A stretch of DNA of 64,000 nucleotides. Source: Tribonema minus. Its lineage: Eukaryota > Sar > Xanthophyceae > Tribonematales > Tribonemataceae. The DNA lies in the NCBI GenBank assembly GCA_017506865.1, contig JAFCMP010000096.1, positions 220,288 through 284,287 on the forward strand. The letters are read 5' to 3'. The number at the start of each line of letters is the position of its first letter. The first letter of the stretch is position 1. The notes below the pieces were generated by a model, which was not told the DNA's origin, ran no database searches, and saw only the letters and a list, made by a program, of their open reading frames with translations. A program made the position numbers and the translations under genes. Shown here piece after piece: positions 22,273-34,000 of the stretch.

Positions 22273-25200
22273 TCACACGCTCGCGGCGACGAACGCGGCG
22301 CTGAGCTTCCAGCTGTGCGCCTGCTGCGATGCGCGCGCGGGGATCGGCGGCCACGCCACCTGCGTGCCGTGCGCGGCGCCGCTGCTGCCGCCGCCGCTGG
22401 ATCCCTGCGCGTTGCGTGAGAAGCGTAGCCATCGTGCGGCGCGGGTGAGTGATGAGCGACGCGCGGCGCATTGCCGTGTCAGCGACTGCATACCCCCAAA
22501 CGCAGAGAACAGCAGCATCATAGTATACTTCAAGTAGCTCAATGCACACATACCAGCATGCAAGCACTATTTTTGCATTGAACGTCATCGTACAGTGGCG
22601 TCATTGCCCGCGGCGGCAAGCTCATATTCACAGAAGTGAATCAAAGCGGGGCTTTGTACAGACGGCTTGCACCAGCCATGTCTCGTGACCCTTCGCTTTC
22701 GTCTGCAATCTCAAGTAGAAGTATGAAAGACAATGCCGCCCACGCTATTTGTTGAGCGCTGTCAGTTTTCTACTTCAATATTGCATGCAGAAGCGTCACC
22801 AAGTGTCGTCGGGCGCTGTCAACTTCACCTTGGCAGGCAGAGCGTTACACGCATCATCGCTGTCGCTTTACCTTGGGCCGCCGCAGTGTCAGAACTTCAG
22901 AAGCATTGTTGGGCGCAGTCAACTGCACCTGGGCAGGCGAAGCAACATACTTCAAGTACATCTTCAAGCGCTGGCACTCGGCAACTTCACCTTGGCAGGT
23001 GGAGCGTCACTGGCATCACTGATGACTGAGCGCTGGTGCGTTTTCTCAACTTCACCTTGGCGGGCGGAGCGTCGCACGTGTCGTCCGGCACGTCCTCGCC
23101 CCTCTCCAGCTGCAGTATGTAGTCCACGACAGCCGCGTTCGTGAGGTCTATGCCGTGCTCCTTCGCATCGGCGATCATCTCTGGCGTTGCATTGCGCCAG
23201 TCTGCGTCGCAATAGCGGCGGCAGAGGGATGCGGGCGGCGGACGCCTCCGATGATGAGCGCTGCTGCATGCGCTCAGCGCTGCTCAACTTCAACATTGAC
23301 TTCAGATTCAAGTTCAACATTCCACCGTCTCTCACGTACTTCCGAAATACTCCTCCAAGAAATCGCTTGGCGTCTGCGATCATATCCGGCGTCGCGTTGC
23401 GCCAGTCTGCGTCGCGGCGGCGGCGGCGAAGAGATGCAGGCGGCAGCGGGCGGCTCCATGATGAGGAGCACTGCTGCACGCAGTCAGCACGATGCGCGAG
23501 GCGTGCGCCGCCGCACGTTCTCTGATCAACTTCAACACAAAGCTCAACTTCATGTTCAACATTCCACCATCTCTCAACCTCCTTCCAAAATACTCCAAGA
23601 AAGCACTTCGCGTCGGCGATCATCTCCGGCATCGTGTTGCGCCAGTCTGCGTCGCTGCGGCGGCGGCGGAGAGATGCGGGCGGCGGCAGACGGCTCCATC
23701 ATGATCTCTATGCATGCATATCTGGCACTTTTATGTATGCACTATAGTAAGTGTCTGTATGCATGTATGCACTAACAAGTGTCTATATGTCCCCACGCGC
23801 ACACTGAGTTCGCCGCGAGCACTCGTGGAGCTCTTTCGCGCGCCCCAAGCGGTAGTGATCATTTCAATAGGAGCAGTCGTCGGCCTACGCCTGTAGGAAA
23901 ACGCCTCGCACCAGTTTCATGTGACTTACCCGAGTAGCACCAACGCTTTTTTTTTGTTACAGGTACTTGAAGTATTTGATGAATTACCTGGCCGCTGCTG
24001 GCCCACGGAGCCGTGGTTCGGCGCGCGCTGCTGCTGCTGCTGCTGCTGCTCGGCGACCGCCTGCGCGAGCACGCCGCGCATGTTGTCGAGCGTCTCCGCA
24101 ATGACGGCGGCCTTGTCCTCAGCGCCCTGCAGTTGCGGGATGGTGGTAACGTGGGTGAACAGTACGGCAGCAAATCACGCGACAATGGTGGCATACAGCG
24201 GCGAACCAGGTTTGCAATATGGAGACACTGCGTCTAGACGCATCTGACAGTCTCAGTGTGCGTGGCCTGAAGGGAAGGGGGGCCGGGGAGGGGGGCTCGC
24301 AGGACTGAGCGCAGAGAGCGCGGACGCAACAGCCACAATCAAGCAACGTGCTGCGCAGTACCAACCATGATTTCTGCCCGCTTCGGCGTGACAGCCCATC
24401 AAGCATAACTCACGTACACGCGCAGCAAGCAGCAGCGCTCACCTCGCGCGTGGCCTCCTCCAGCTCCTTCTCCAGCTGCTCGATCGCCCCCTGCAGGTCG
24501 CGACGCGTCCGTATTCCGCCGCCGCTGCCGCCGCCGCCGCCGCCTGCCCCACCTGCATCCTTCGCACCCACCCTTTCTGCCGTCCCCACCACCACCTCCC
24601 CCCAGCCGAACAGCCCGCTGAACGCGCCGCGCTCGCGCCGCCGCAGCGCCGCGCGCTCTGCGCGCCGCCGCCGCAGCTCGCGCGCCGCCGCCGCGCCGCC
24701 GCCGAGCGCCGCGGCGCGCGCAAGGTCGGCGACGGCGAGGTCGAGCGCGTGCGCGCCGGCGCCGGCGGACGCGAGGCGCGCCTGCGCGCGGCGGAAGTGC
24801 GCCTTGGCGGAGGTGGGGTGGGTGTGAATGGCGCGCGTGCACGCGGCGACGGCGGCGGCGTGGCGGCCGCGGCGCCCGTACGCGAGCGCGATGTTGAGGT
24901 AGCACGCCACCTTGAAGTCCCTGAGACGGGGGAAGGGGGGGGTGGGGGGTCAATGGCAGGGCCTGACTCTAACCCCTGACCCTTAGTGATGCGGAGCGCT
25001 GCGGGCGGCGGTGCGGAAGCATGGCAGCAGGAGGGCATCGCGCGAGGTGAGCGTGCGACTGCGCGGCGCGCGGCGCGGCGCGGCGCGTGCTGCAGGGGGA
25101 GAGGTATGAGCAATCGGGATTCGGGTCGACGCCCGACCCAGTTTTCGGCCCCCGACCTGACAAACCTCGAACAGTCTCGAACCTCCAAAATCGTGACATA

Positions 25201-27316
25201 TCAGCTCCCTTGCCGCACGGCTACGCTGTTATTGGTGTAGAGTCCGTGGAGACGCTAGCAGCTGCTGCTCATCATGAAGTCTCCAGTGCAAATGCTGATT
25301 TAGGAGAGCACGGCTGGGTCCACAGGGCCGCAGCTGTGCGCTGATGAGCTGCTGGTGCAGGCAACTCTGCCTACCTAGAGTCTTTGATCGTCAGCAAAGG
25401 GGCGCCAGGCACAACCGAGGTGCACTGTTCCTAGCGCAACCTCGAGGCGGGAGCGGGAGCAGTGAAGGTGAATTGTGCCGCCGACTCTCAGAGACTGGGA
25501 CCTGCAATCATGACCACGCTGCAGCGGGTATGGTGATGAAGCACAGCAGGGTAGACTGTATCATTTCACTGTTGGCGAGAGACCCCGGGAATGCGTTCAA
25601 GGAAAGTTCCACAGATTATTCCAGCCCTAACCCTACTTACCCTAACCCTAACCCTAACTCAAGTAGCCCTAGTGCTAAGCTCACAAAACCTGAATCGCGC
25701 CTGGGTTGGCGACTGACACCTTACCTTCACGGCACTTGCTCTGAGCCATGCCTGGACGCAGCATGAAGTTCGTGTCACCGGACATCACCGAGTGTAGTCG
25801 ATTTTGGCCGGTATCGGTTCGACAAAACGGTTTGGTTTGCGTCGACCGACCGACCCACTTTTGAAATTTATTTCAACCTGAATCCCGATTGCTCATACCT
25901 CTACCCCAGGTGCCCTTTAGAGCGTCAACAGTCTTGCACAGGGCAGCTGGAGCAGCAGGCGCCTCCAGAGGCACTCACGGGCCGCATGCGCGCCTGCGAC
26001 GGGCGGACCGCACCTGCTCGCTTGGGCCTGCAATTGCTTGTTGTGTCACATGCAGCTGAGCACTGTGAACCATGCTTGTTCAGCGCTGGTGCCGCCGCGC
26101 TCCTTGCGCGACGCCACCCCGCCCCACCACGACCTCGGTGGCCGCCGGTAGGTAGGTATGCACCACTGTAGCATCGGGCGAGAGCGCCACTCGCCTGAGA
26201 TCGTCCGCGTGCTCCGGGTCGCCGTCGCAGTCCACCAGCGTCAGGTCCTCGTCCCTGATGCCTCGCTTCGTCCAGTCCGCGTGGCGGTTTGAGACGTACA
26301 CGACGCATGACAGGGCCTGCGGCAGCGGCAGCGGCGGCGGCAGCGGTAGCGGCGGCGGCAGCGGCAGCGGCGGCGGAGGCGCAGGTATATGCCGTGAGTC
26401 ACGCACCGGCATCAGCGCTCTCGCGGCGCAGCTTGCGCGGCGCGCTGCGCATGGCGGTCAGAGGCCAGCCCTGAGCGCACCGAGCGCGCTTGTGTGCGCC
26501 ACGTTGTTCGCGCTGTGTGTGGCTGTGTGTGTGGCAACTTTTGCACGTAGCAACTTCAACTTCAATATGAAAAGATGTAATCATGGCACCAGTTTGCCTG
26601 ATCGATCTATTGATAACTTGCGTCATCATGTGTAGATGTGATACTGCTTCAGCGTGCACGGCACCAGCGGCTGTTGCAGCTTTGCAGACACAGGCTTATG
26701 TACGTCAGTTTCACAACGGCAAAAGCGTCAAGTAAAAAAATGCCCAAGCTCATATATAACCCTCGCTTCCTGTGTTCCGCAAAAGTGCAGCACTGATCTG
26801 TGCAGGCTCAGCGGCAGCGACCGTGCTGAAATCTAACCTCATCTTACGGGTGCCGTCTCTTTGATCGAAACTTTTTTTCTTTAGGGTAGTGAGTATACGC
26901 ATTCGCGCACAGCAGACTGGTGAACAACGTATCGAGACACAACAGATTACGGTTCTGGAAGCTGCAACATGTTGTTGCAGGCTTGCTCGCAGTACTGCTG
27001 CGTAACTGGAGGTTCCCGAAGTTACGCAGTCAAAGTCGGCAAGCAGACACGCACACACCTGCTCGTAACTCGACGCTGCCTCCTCATGACGCTGCTCTTT
27101 GAGATGCACATTTCCCACGTCCTTGAGGGCTGCTGCAGCCTTCAGCCGCTCCTGCATGGGCAGCTGGCGTATGGCGAGCACGGCATCAGGCGCAAAGAGG
27201 GTCGACTGTAGAAACACCGGCAGCCCATCGAACCAGGACCTCAGAGGCGCGTCCGTGCTGGTCCTCAGCTTCACTGCCTCCTGAATGATGTTGTGGAAGG
27301 AGGGCGCGCCCTCCAT
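22273..27316 (-). CDS. TPR-domain co-chaperone-like protein
   Basis: Six exons: 27316-27059, 26316-26195, 24920-24443, 24126-23988, 23201-23056 and 22404-22273 (424 aa). Phases 0, 2, 0, 1 and 0 agree throughout. A TPR begins at about residue 65 (LKDVGNVHLKEQRHEEAASSYEQ, split by intron 1) and continues after an insert typical of immunophilin/AIP-like TPR proteins (NRHADWTKRGIRDEDLTLVD). Further TPRs are VACYLNIALAYGRRGRHAAA and KAHFRRAQARLAS. A charged helix (about 250-285), a Gln7 run, a small helical segment (DWRNATPEMIADAKEHGIDL) and a Gly/Ser-rich tail follow. Binding to Hsp90/Hsp70 C-termini is typical of such TPRs; no PPIase domain is visible. Intron 2 is GC-AG (CAG|GCGAGT) and hosts a putative transposon. 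Exon 5 has junction copies on both sides. Confidence 0.8.
22826..23012 (-). repeat. Copies of the TPR gene exon 5 donor junction
   Basis: Three segments (about 22826-22850, 22925-22948, 22983-23012) resemble the true exon 5 end and donor at 23045-23075. On the + strand each has a CTTCACCTTGGCAGG-like core, i.e. exon end, GCCAAG and the GTGAAG donor. They lie on the intron side. Confidence 0.7.
23366..23661 (-). repeat. Two copies of the TPR gene exon 5 acceptor junction
   Basis: Copies at 23366-23421 and 23606-23661 repeat the true junction (23161-23215). In the gene sense each has CGACGCAG then ACTGGCGCAA..., coding DWRN(A/T)(T/M)P(D/E)MIADAK. The adjoining intron (GGGCGGC...GGCTCCATCATG-like) is also copied, as is a TTCAACATTCCACC segment between copies. 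Units are about 205-240 bp. Only the copy nearest the exon body continues into exon 5. Confidence 0.85.
25100..25902. mobile_element. Putative non-autonomous DNA transposon with 23-bp terminal inverted repeats
   Basis: A perfect 23-bp inverted repeat (25100-25122 against 25880-25902, core GAGGTATGAGCAATCGGG) bounds 803 bp. The subterminal regions also share inverted GGGTCGACG/CGTCGACC-type words. The interior is AT-richer than the host intron and has no transposase frame. It contains a telomere-like tract (25624-25659). It sits in intron 2 of the TPR gene. No target-site duplication was found, so the exact ends and class are uncertain. Confidence 0.6.
25624..25659 (-). repeat. Interstitial (CCCTAA)n tract, interrupted
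   Basis: CCCTAACCCTACTTACCCTA and further CCCTAA units, inside the putative transposon in TPR intron 2. Confidence 0.85.
25920..26120 (+). repeat. Dispersed repeat A, copy 1
   Basis: About 200 bp closely similar to 35885-36090 in the same orientation. A shared core is AGGGCAGCTGGAGCAGCAGG, and the copy ends near CTCCTTGCGCGACGCCACC. It lies between the putative transposon and exon 2 of the TPR gene. Confidence 0.85.
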
Positions 27317-29794
27317 CGTCTTGCCGCCTACAGCACTAGCACGCAGTTTTTGGCCAGTTTTTTTTCCAGTTTTTCGGCTGTCGACTGTCGAGGCCCGGGG
27401 GCCCCCCCAAACTAAAATACATCTCACCAAAAATATGTAGCCGAGAAGTCAGTGCGACAGAGGTTCGTCATTATGTTCTTTTACGTCTGGCTCGAACAGG
27501 CTTATGTAAGTTCTTCACGTCTGGCTCGAACAGCTTTTGCCGGGGAGTCGTGCAGGCGAGCACCTGGGGGGCGCCATGGCAACACATGCATTCGTGAATC
27601 GATAGGAGCATCGCCCTCTCCTCACACCACAACCAACAACCCATCAAACCCTACATCCAAATGCGTCATTTGCCCAGCTCATTTGTGCTACCTTGTCTGT
27701 TGGGCGCATGGTGAATGCCATTCTGCGTGTACAAGCACTATGTATCATGCCCGAACTTGCAGGTAAGCCAGACGGGGTGCATACGCCAGCAGAGGCAGGT
27801 GGAGGCTTCATTTTCTGCATCGACGATGATTGTAAGGGGGTCCAGCAGCCTCCGACGCTCCTTGTTGTATCAGGCCAAAACAGCCCAGTGGCAGTGCACA
27901 ACATACGCCACGCCACAAACGCTTGCGGCAATGCGGACACACATCACCATGCACCTGGCACATGCACAGCTGCCACCTTGTGCAGCTGCAGAGGCGCATA
28001 AGCATGCTTTCTCAAACATCAACATGCTCATGCAGCGTACGACAGGTTCAGCATCAGACAGAAGCAAGTGGTGTGGCCAGCACAAAGAGTTGGTGCGCGC
28101 AGCAATCACCGCTCCTTCATGATTAAACCCGGCTTGATTGTTGCGGTGTGCCTTGCAGCGCGTGAGGCCTGGAAGTTAATGAAGTATGCTGCGGTAACAT
28201 TGCCAAAAATGAAGGCGCAGCCGCTGACACAGACAAGCCCGCAAGCGCCGCCGCGGCGCAGGAGCATGCCTAAGCGTCATCAGGGAGGTCTGCGCACAAG
28301 GTGGCGTGCCGGCTTGGCAAAGGAGGGGTGCCAGGAGGATGATGCCCCGGGTGCTCACACCGGTAACCGCTTGTGCTTTACATCGACGGTTCCGTGCTCC
28401 TTGTGCGTGCTGCACCACCGACGTGGTGAGCCGTCCTTGGCGGCGAAGGAGGGATTCTTTGCCGCACCCCGGGTGCTCACACTATTTGTGGAGCACGTCG
28501 ACGGCTCCGTGCTCCTTGTGCGTGCTGCACCACCGACGTGGTGAGCCATCCTTGGCGGCGAAGGAGGGATTCTTGCTGCACTCGGCGACCAGGCACACTG
28601 CAACGGACACGGCATTGCAAGGGCGGCGTCAGAAGTTTCCAGACCAACGCGCCAACATGCCATGGGGTCAGTCTGTGAAAGTTGCAGAGATGTTTTATTT
28701 GCATTCCAAAAACGACAGGGCTGTAGAAAGAGGTGCCAAACTAAGAGACTGACTGATACTTGTAGGGCTGCACAACTCTGTATGCAAACTTGCGTGCGGA
28801 GGCGTATACACATATTCAAACACGTATCTCAGTCAGCGCATACGCCGCAAATACGGTACTGAAGCTGACCTGCCAGGGGCATTCCGTCGCAGGTGCTGGA
28901 AGCAGCAGCCCGACAGTGCACCAGGAGACTGACAGTATGCTTTTGAACATTGCCTCGTTACCCCTCTGCAAATGCCCGCGGTGTGCTTGACAAGGCAGAG
29001 TGGGCAACGCCGCCTCCCTCGTTCTTGTCAATCGCCCTCTAGCGCTTGTCTCGCACCCGAACTCGAATAGTTTATTCAATGTAGTCCATTCTCCCGAGGT
29101 GTAGATTGTTTCAGCATGTACAATACGATGGATGGCAACACAGCCGATGGATGGCCACACAGTCAGCAATGTTTGTTCAAAAGTTATTGTGGCAGCTGCA
29201 GAAACCCTCACCCTGCCTCCAACCCTGAGCGCCTTGCACTAGCACACACACAGCAAAAAGCATGTGTGCTGTGTGTGTGACGCCAACCTCAACTTGAGGC
29301 ATGCTGCATGCTGCCTGCTGCCAGTTGCGTGCACCACGTGCCAGATTGCCTAAATACGTTCAAATGCGTCAAACATGTTCCTTACATACGCCGTATTTAA
29401 ACACGGTGTATTCACTCATACAAAAACTGTGATGTGCAACCCCACATCACACTTCTGAAGTACTTGCCAACATGTTGCAGCAACAGGCAGTCGACACTTT
29501 GTTTCTGAACAGTACAGCTGCCAAGTATACACAGCACTGCATGATATCGTGCAGAAGCTGCTGGCAAGTGCAGTATACATGTAGTTATATGGCACTTGCG
29601 GGTAGTGTGTAAATAATGCACACCGTAAAGGCTGCAACTGTTCGCGCTGAACGCTCATCAGGATGTATCACGTATAAATCACATAATTCAGAAGCCCTGC
29701 ATCTGTCATTGTCCACAAGGCAGTTGCCCGGCAACATCGATCAGCCGCAGAACCCAGGGGCATACGTGGTGGACTGCCGTGACGCCGTGACAAA
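27317..29794. other. Gene-poor region
   Basis: Upstream of the TPR gene. Several 60-150-codon frames exist on both strands but none has recognisable motifs. The frame at 27693-28001 (+) has protein-like composition, and a possible minus-strand exon (about 28980-28889) is bounded by TTTGCAG and CAG|GTCAGC; neither could be connected to a gene. Confidence 0.45.
28345..28575. repeat. Two-copy tandem repeat, about 115 bp per copy
   Basis: CCCCGGGTGCTCACAC... (28345) and CGACGGTTCCGTGCTCCTTG...GAAGGAGGGATTCTT (28384-28460) recur at about 28460-28575 with few changes. No exon is adjacent. Confidence 0.9.
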
Positions 29795-29820
29795 TTATAC
29801 TGTCGATGCACTGCACTCAC

Positions 29821-30172
29821 CACGTTGTGCCCGCACACTCATGAACGCCCGATGTCCCAGCGGCACGGCCACTGCCCGCTGGACGGTCCTGTAGACCTCG
29901 GCGCTGGCAGGCACCAGGCGCTGTGCACCGGCAGGGGACAGAATGCACTGGAGCAGACGGTATGGCGTGACGCGATCATCGATGGGCGCCATGGGCGGTA
30001 GCTGCAGTCCGTGCAAGTGCGGGTGCCGCTCGCAAACTGCTGGCAGGACGTCCGTGGTGATTGTGTTGACATGCTGTGCCTTCTTGATGACGACGCCTTC
30101 TGCCCAGAACGCTGCAGGGTCTGCGCATGCACATCCGGTAGACACCACGGGCAGGGCAGCGTCTGTATACTT
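29821..30172 (-). CDS. Orphan coding exon, product unknown
   Basis: An open stretch bounded by an acceptor-like TACTTCAG (about 30173) and a strong donor CGTG|GTGAGT at 29821/29820. It encodes about 115 residues of balanced composition (KYTDAALPVVSTGCACADPA..., VIKKAQHVNTITTDVLPAVC, DDRVTPYRLLQCILSPAG, ending VPLGHRAFMSVRAQR). The donor splits a codon after one base. No partner exon with matching phase was found on either side and no family is recognised. Confidence 0.45.
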
Positions 30173-30319
30173 TCTGAAGTACAATAGTTGTCAGGTGTAC
30201 AAGAGTGTGCCATTGCGTGCCACACCATCTGCTAGTCAGAGTGTGTGGAAGTCGAGGAGAGTTCAGCTGTGGGTATGCAGAGCAGGCTGCCTCTGCTGCT
30301 AGTTCACCAGCAGAACTAC

Positions 30320-30740
30320 GAGCACGGGGGTATTTGACCAAAAATCGGGAACTGCTTTCCCGGACTTGAAAATCAATGCCAACCTTGAATCATCATTTTC
30401 AAGTACTTGTGTGCTGTGCCAGACAACGACAACGGCGTGAGAGGTTTGAGCTGCAGAGACGCGACGGGCATCTATTGCAAGCGAGGGCCAAGCCATTGCA
30501 CTGGTCAGGCCGAGGTATCTTCATTTGCAGCTTTTGATCTTGTTTCGTAAAAGTTCGTACTGCAGCTGCGCCCCAAGAACTGGCTTTGCCGGCGCTCGTT
30601 GTACAACGAAGCCAGGGGCTGCAGTACATGGAACAAGCGCAGGGCAGGGGGGACAGCAGCGCCCCTCCCGACGATGAGCGAGAGGATCCAAAAGCAGGTC
30701 AGCTTCGCTCCTTGCACCACTCCTGTGAAGTGCACGTTGA
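30320..30740. repeat. Dispersed repeat B, copy 1
   Basis: About 400 bp that recurs in inverted orientation at 36095-36505. Shared words include GCGAGGGCCAAGCCATTGCA, GTTGTACAACGAAGCCAGG and GAGGATCCAAAAGCAGGTCA. It lies just upstream of the Zn2Cys6 gene. In this copy the frame that is open in the other copy is broken by stops. Confidence 0.85.
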
Positions 30741-31018
30741 TGTTTTTAGCTCTCGAGGTTATCAACGGCGAAAGCCCGGCGGAGCAATGCGTGTTGGCGA
30801 ACCACTGCTGCCAAAACCATCAGCACTCACCTACCTGCTAGCTGTCAACCGCTGACGCAGCTGTCGGCGGTGCTGAGGCACATGCGCAGGTGGCAGTTGC
30901 ACTGTTTGCAGGTTGACACCACGTGGTACCAGGTGCGATGCTTTGCCTTGGCGGCATCGACATCACCAGTCCATCCACACAGCACCGTTTCTGCAGCATC
31001 ATCACAGTCCTGCCACCC

Positions 31019-34000
31019 ATGTGTGATGTGGTGCCAGACGCATCGGACGAGTCGGACGGGGGCCATGGCCTGGAGGCCTTCAAGAAGCTGAGACGGGCAT
31101 GCGACTTCTGCACCAAGAAGAAGGTCCGGTGCGATGGCAACAAGCCCTGCAGTCAGTGCCAGGTGAGCTACGCTCGTCGTCGATGAGCACGAATGCCTCC
31201 TGCTCTCTGCTGTGCCTGAGCACGCTGCACCCGTTCAAGAGGGTCACAGCTGTGTTCTACCGTGCCGCCAGCCCCGCCCGGGCACGCATGAGTGCGTCTC
31301 ACAACAACAACGCTCAGCACTGCAGTCATGGAATCTGCGCGTGCCTGCGCGCCCGCACAACGTGGAAGTGGCCGCTACAGGCCGCCATCGAATCAACCCC
31401 GCACTCCTCCCCCGCTCCCCCACGCTTCATCATGAACGCGTTTTGCAGCGCCGGAGCCTGGAGTGCGTGTTCAGCGTGTGTCAGCGCTCAGGCCCGCGCC
31501 AATTCGGCAGCACGGCTCAGACGTCCGCCCCCCACAAGGCAACGACACCGTCTAGCAGGACGCCCGGCGGCGGCGGCGGCGGCAGCGGCGGAGTTGGCGG
31601 CGGCAACCGCAGCGCGCGCGGCAGCGGCGCCGGCAGCGGCGCCAGCGACGGCGGCGAGAGCGCGGACGGCGGCGGGCGCAGCAGCAGCAGGGGGGGGGGC
31701 GTGCCGCCACCGCCGCCGCCTGTGGTAGTCGGGGTGAGCTGTGTGCGCTTGCGGACATCGGTGCTATGTGCTGCAGTCAGCGGTGCGTCGACGGTCGCGG
31801 CGGCAGCACGGTGGCATACATCCATCATTACCCCGTGTGTGTCCGTAGTAGCTTCTGCCCCTGTGCTTCAGTGACTCCGGCGTTCCTAATAGCCGTAGCG
31901 GCAGCAGCAGCTGCAGATGGCAGGCTCCGCTGGCGCCTATGCCGGCAGCAGCACGCAGTCCTCTCTGAGAGCAGCTCGGGCAATGTTGCGGTAGTACTGC
32001 TCTGAGGATGGCGACGATGCCAGGTGCTACGGTCGTGGAGCCGCTGCGCACCGCTGCGGGGAGGCGTACGCCAGTGCGGCGGAGGCACGCGTAACCTCTG
32101 CTGCGCTCAAGCGCATCGCTGCCAGCGATCAGCGGCAGCGAGCGTGTACACCAGGCGGCGCGCTGCTGCGTGTGGCACACACACTGCGGCGACCCTGTCG
32201 GCGGCGGCGGCCGCAAGTGATAGTTGAAGTTTGCAGCGCGGCGCCGGCAGCTTGACGCAGCTCGACACGAGGCGCAGCGCATTCCCACGGCTGCAGCGTG
32301 GCTGTCAGTGGTATGCGCCGCACTGCTGTCACCGGCTGCTGAGCGTCGCCCGCACTCACAATCACAGTACGGTGGCAGCGCAGCCGTGCATGTGCTCAAC
32401 CCGGACCCTAGCCCTAAGTGGGCCCGGTCGTGGGTGATCCCCCTGGTTGAGCGCTCCTCCAGGTGAATACAAAAACAAATCCTCAAAGTGCCCCTCCTAC
32501 CCATGGCTGCTTCGCGCTGGCGCTCTCGCGGCCAGTTCACCACGAGTTCACCTTAGATTCACGGCGCTCTTGCGGAGCAGTCATGAAATACCCTGCGAAC
32601 GCATCGGCTCGCTCCACAACGATCCGCTTGATTTGGTCACGCGCGCGCTGACGCATTCTGCTGAGCGCTGTTGCAGTGTTGTGGCGCTCTGCCGCCGCAT
32701 CTGGCCCGCGCGCAGCCGGGCGTGCGGGGCCAGGTTAGGGTTAGGGTTAGGGTTGGCCGCTGCTGCTTTGCGCGCCGCCCTGGCCTTGACTTTACCTATC
32801 TGCTGAGTGCGGCCAGTAGAGCTCAGGGGCGGCGCACGAACGCTGAGCAGCTCACGCGAGAGGCGCAGAAGCCAACGCGTTTAGGGAGGAGAGGAGAGAG
32901 CGGGGAGCACACCTCTCCCGCAGTTTCACTGCACGGTGCTCATCTCAGTCCACCGCAACAACAACGACGACATTGGACTAGACCCCCACCCCCCCCTCAG
33001 AGTCTGTGCTCACTGCTCGTGCCCCCTCCTCCCCATGCGCCATGCTGTGACCGTCACGCCACAGGCCGCCGTGCTGACAGCGACGGGCATTGCCAACGCG
33101 ACGGACGTGGCGCTGCTCAACTACTTCCTCAAGGTGCGCGTGGCGTGTCACTTGCTTTGCAATGACGGAGAGCGCGTCCGCCCCTTCAGACACCGCACAC
33201 GAACCCTAACCTCCAGTCAAAAGCGCTCCCCCCTCAGCCCTGACCCCAAACCCGTCGTGGTACCTGACCCTTTTGTGGTACCTGACCCTGTTGTAGTACC
33301 TGGCATCGGTTGCGGTGGTTGAAGTCTGTGAAGTTCCATGCATCTGCAGTCGGTGCAGCATTCGTTGCTGCGGGGTACACGCGCCCAACCGGCCGCCAGA
33401 CCGCGGCTCGCTTAGGGTTAGGGTTAGGGTTAGGGTTAGGGTTAGGTCCAGCGCACGCTCGTGCTGCCATGGCGGCCGTCAGTCATTGCTGTTGTTGATG
33501 CGAAACGTCGTCGAGCTGCTCTCAACCAGGCTCGCTGCATGCGCGTCGCATGCCGTGGCAGCATCGTATCAGAGAAAGCATTGAAGTGACGGTAGGGTTC
33601 GGGCTAGGTTTGGGGCTGTTTAGGCGCCGTCTTACATGAGCCATGCCGTCAGCCTGCGGGGGGGTGGTCGTGGGCTGCTCTCAGAACGCGACGCGCGGGC
33701 AGCGACCCCGGATACCAGGCGCGAACAGTCTCTGAGCGCGGCATGCTGCCTTGTTGGACAGCCACATGTTAGCGGCAATGGACAGCCTCAGGTCGTGCGT
33801 CGCTTCGGGTCCTGTCACACGCGCTGCCCTTGCGTCGCGCGTGCACGCTGCGCGCTCGACGAGCGTCACCGAACCCGTAGCGCGCCCCCCTCGCAGGAGT
33901 CACGCCTTCGCTCACTGAGTCACTCACTGACTTGTCCGCTGCGCCGCCGCCCGTCCCCGCGCCGCGCGCGTGTGCCACAGGAGTTCAACGCGTTTCTGCC

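Noticed and set aside
22275..22491. Mitochondrial-presequence start (MQSLTRQCAARRSSLTRAAR) of a separate gene
   Set aside because: The part after CGCGCAG (22404) fits as the last TPR exon in phase, so the upstream codons are better read as intron. A separate short gene is not excluded.
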